NCBI GenBank assembly: GCA_028869495.1
Contig: JAGWRY010000286.1
Location: forward strand, 1 to 5,258
DNA length: 5,258 nt
Source of the DNA: Elusimicrobiota bacterium
GTDB taxonomy: Bacteria > Elusimicrobiota > Elusimicrobia > UBA1565 > UBA9628
Direction of reading: 5' to 3'
Positions 4,157 to 5,258 of this stretch are shown here, piece after piece (positions within the stretch are counted from its first letter, which is position 1; each line of letters begins with the position of its first letter). The position numbers were made by a program, and so were the translations under genes. Below the pieces are notes generated by a model, which saw only the letters and a list, made by a program, of their open reading frames with translations, did no database searches and was not told where the DNA came from.

Positions 4157-5197
4157 GTGGCTTCTTCCATCGGCCGCAACGATCCGTGTCCCTGCGGCTC
4201 CGGCCGCAAGCACAAGAAGTGCTGTCTGCCTCGGGTCTCGGGAGACCGGCCGCGCGCGTCCCTGACGGACCGGGTCGCGACCTACGCGCTTCGAGCGACT
4301 TCGCCGGAGGAACTCCAGGCCGCATGGGAGGAATACGGCGAAACCGGCTCGGTGAAGCGTCCCGACGCCGGCCGCTTCGGACTGTTCATGGACTGGTTCA
4401 TCGCGGACCGGCGGCAAGGCGGAAGAACTCTGCTCCAGAGTTTCGAAGCCGAAAACGGGGCCGGTTTGAGCGCCGAGGAACGCGCCGAACTCGAAAGGCA
4501 CAAGGCCACCCACACGGGAGTTTATGAGGTCGTCGCATTGCGCCCAGGAACGGGCCTGACGGTCAAGGATATCTTCACGGGAGAGGAGACCAAAGTCGCC
4601 GACGTTTCGTCTTCGCGTTCCGCGGCGACCTGGGACGTGCTCGTGATGCGCCTGCGCAGATCGGGCGGGCCGGCGCAGGCATGGGGAGAGGCGCTCCTCT
4701 TCAGTCCGCTGGATCGGGCCGAGCTCAAGTTCGAGCTGGAGGCGGCTTACCGGACGGCCAAAACCTATGACGCCGGGCTTGATTGGCGATCCTTTCTTGA
4801 TTCCGCGCCGCCTCTTCTGCGTAGGCTCGAAGCGGAGTTCCGCGCGAAACGAAACGTCGTCGTCGATTCGGCGGGGATCACTGAGGTCCGTTCCTTCCGA
4901 GACCTCGCGGCGGCGATCGTGGCGTTCGGGAAGCGCTGGGTGGACGAGCCGGTGCCGGCGCTGGGCGGCAGGACGCCCCGACGCGCGGCGGCCGACCCCG
5001 AGGCCCGCGGCTTCCTCCTCGACCTCCTCAAGGAGTACGAGCGCAGCCGGGAGCGCGCTCCCGACGAGGCCGCCGATATCTCGCTGGACATGAACGTCCT
5101 CCCCATCATCTGGATGAGGAAGTCGCTCGGGCTGCCGATCCCGAAGGCGCTCTCCGCCATTCAGAAACGGCTCGCCGCCGCAGCCCGCGGCAAGTAG
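4157..5197 (+). CDS. Protein with N-terminal SEC-C zinc-binding motif, function unknown
   Basis: This 346-residue protein starts at a GTG. Residues 6-23, GRNDPCPCGSGRKHKKCC, are a near-perfect SEC-C motif. C11, C13, C22 and C23 are the expected zinc ligands. Known: this motif at the C-terminus of SecA binds zinc and SecB or the ribosome, and it also occurs as an accessory tag in many unrelated proteins. The rest is not SecA: it has no DEAD-type ATPase motifs and is a soluble alpha/beta protein. Residues 122-185 (YEVVALRPGTGLTVKDIFTGEE, then SRSAATWDVLVMRL) resemble a strand-rich module that I associate with other uncharacterised SEC-C proteins. The C-terminus (ISLDMNVLPIIW onward) is helical. 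An upstream start is excluded because the motif normally begins within a few residues of the terminus. The motif is certain; the role is not. Confidence 0.92.
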   Translation: MASSIGRNDPCPCGSGRKHKKCCLPRVSGDRPRASLTDRVATYALRATSPEELQAAWEEYGETGSVKRPDAGRFGLFMDWFIADRRQGGRTLLQSFEAENGAGLSAEERAELERHKATHTGVYEVVALRPGTGLTVKDIFTGEETKVADVSSSRSAATWDVLVMRLRRSGGPAQAWGEALLFSPLDRAELKFELEAAYRTAKTYDAGLDWRSFLDSAPPLLRRLEAEFRAKRNVVVDSAGITEVRSFRDLAAAIVAFGKRWVDEPVPALGGRTPRRAAADPEARGFLLDLLKEYERSRERAPDEAADISLDMNVLPIIWMRKSLGLPIPKALSAIQKRLAAAARGK

Positions 5198-5198
5198 T

Positions 5199-5228
5199 TT
5201 CGGCAGGTGCTTGCGTGAATTCGGCAGG
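5199..5228 (+). repeat. Direct repeat TTCGGCAGG, 21 bp apart, around the right-edge promoter
   Basis: TTCGGCAGG occurs at 5199-5207 and 5220-5228. The offset is 21 bp, two helical turns. One copy is just upstream of the -35 box and the other lies within the promoter spacer. This could be a binding site for a regulator of the next gene, or chance in GC-rich DNA. Confidence 0.4.
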
Positions 5229-5239
5229 CCGTCTATACT
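5211..5239 (+). promoter_or_regulatory. Promoter for a gene beyond the right edge
   Basis: TTGCGT (5211-5216), a 17-base spacer and TATACT (5234-5239) form a good sigma70-like promoter 13 bases after the SEC-C stop codon. A GTG at 5246 sits at about the predicted start of transcription and could open a leaderless gene (first codons V-P-R-Q). Only 13 bases remain, so the gene itself cannot be called. Confidence 0.55.
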
Positions 5240-5258
5240 TCCGGCGTGCCGCGGCAGA

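Noticed and set aside
4151..4513. 120-codon minus-strand open frame
   Set aside because: It is antisense to the SEC-C motif and following residues, and no motif is visible in it.
1..5258. CRISPR arrays, insertion sequences, rRNA genes
   Set aside because: No regularly spaced repeats of CRISPR length, no transposase motifs or paired terminal repeats with target duplications, and no rRNA-like sequence were seen.

Overview
The window is high-GC bacterial DNA (roughly two-thirds G+C by eye, with strong G/C preference at third codon positions). It carries seven genes that I can support. Coding is bacterial in style: closely spaced genes, a Shine-Dalgarno site at some starts, and sigma70-like promoters. 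No gene is taxonomically decisive. The mix of lone receiver domains, an N-terminal SEC-C protein and a small Ig-like cytosolic protein would fit a poorly cultured high-GC lineage such as an Elusimicrobiota or deltaproteobacterial-type genome, but that is weak recall and not evidence.

Left part, minus strand. Bases 1-1870 are the N-terminal 623 residues of a large NACHT/STAND-type NTPase that runs off the left edge. It has a clear Walker A (GDGGSGKT), a clear Walker B (LLLDGLDE) and a NACHT winged-helix signature. It has its own Shine-Dalgarno site. Its 306-base upstream region is non-coding and rich in inverted repeats, including a 43-base, 17-pair hairpin. Further upstream, also on the minus strand, is a two-gene operon: an unrecognised 96-residue protein (2583-2873), then a receiver-like protein (2177-2575) whose phosphoacceptor Asp is replaced by Ser. 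The operon has a perfect TTGACA -35 box covered by an 18-bp perfect dyad, and a weak terminator follows it.

Centre. A 73-residue XRE-type helix-turn-helix regulator (minus, 2976-3197) is divergent from a lone, intact CheY-like receiver (plus, 3269-3652). The 71 bp between them hold two overlapping copies of a 17-bp dyad, TATCC-N7-GGATA. These overlap the regulator's predicted promoter and are the best operator candidate in the window.

Right part, plus strand. A 110-residue Ig-like-looking protein (3701-4033) is followed by a 346-residue protein with an N-terminal zinc-binding SEC-C motif (4157-5197). At the right edge is another good promoter for a gene outside the window. Several plus-strand start codons lie 5-11 bases after a -10-like hexamer with no strong Shine-Dalgarno site, which suggests leaderless or near-leaderless transcripts.

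Working view (inference): the left two-thirds looks like an accessory or regulatory neighbourhood. It holds a STAND sensor ATPase of the class used in phage defence and signalling, a non-phosphorylatable receiver with an unknown partner, and an autoregulated XRE/receiver pair. I cannot show from this window that these act as one system. No mobile element, CRISPR array, rRNA or tRNA gene was seen.
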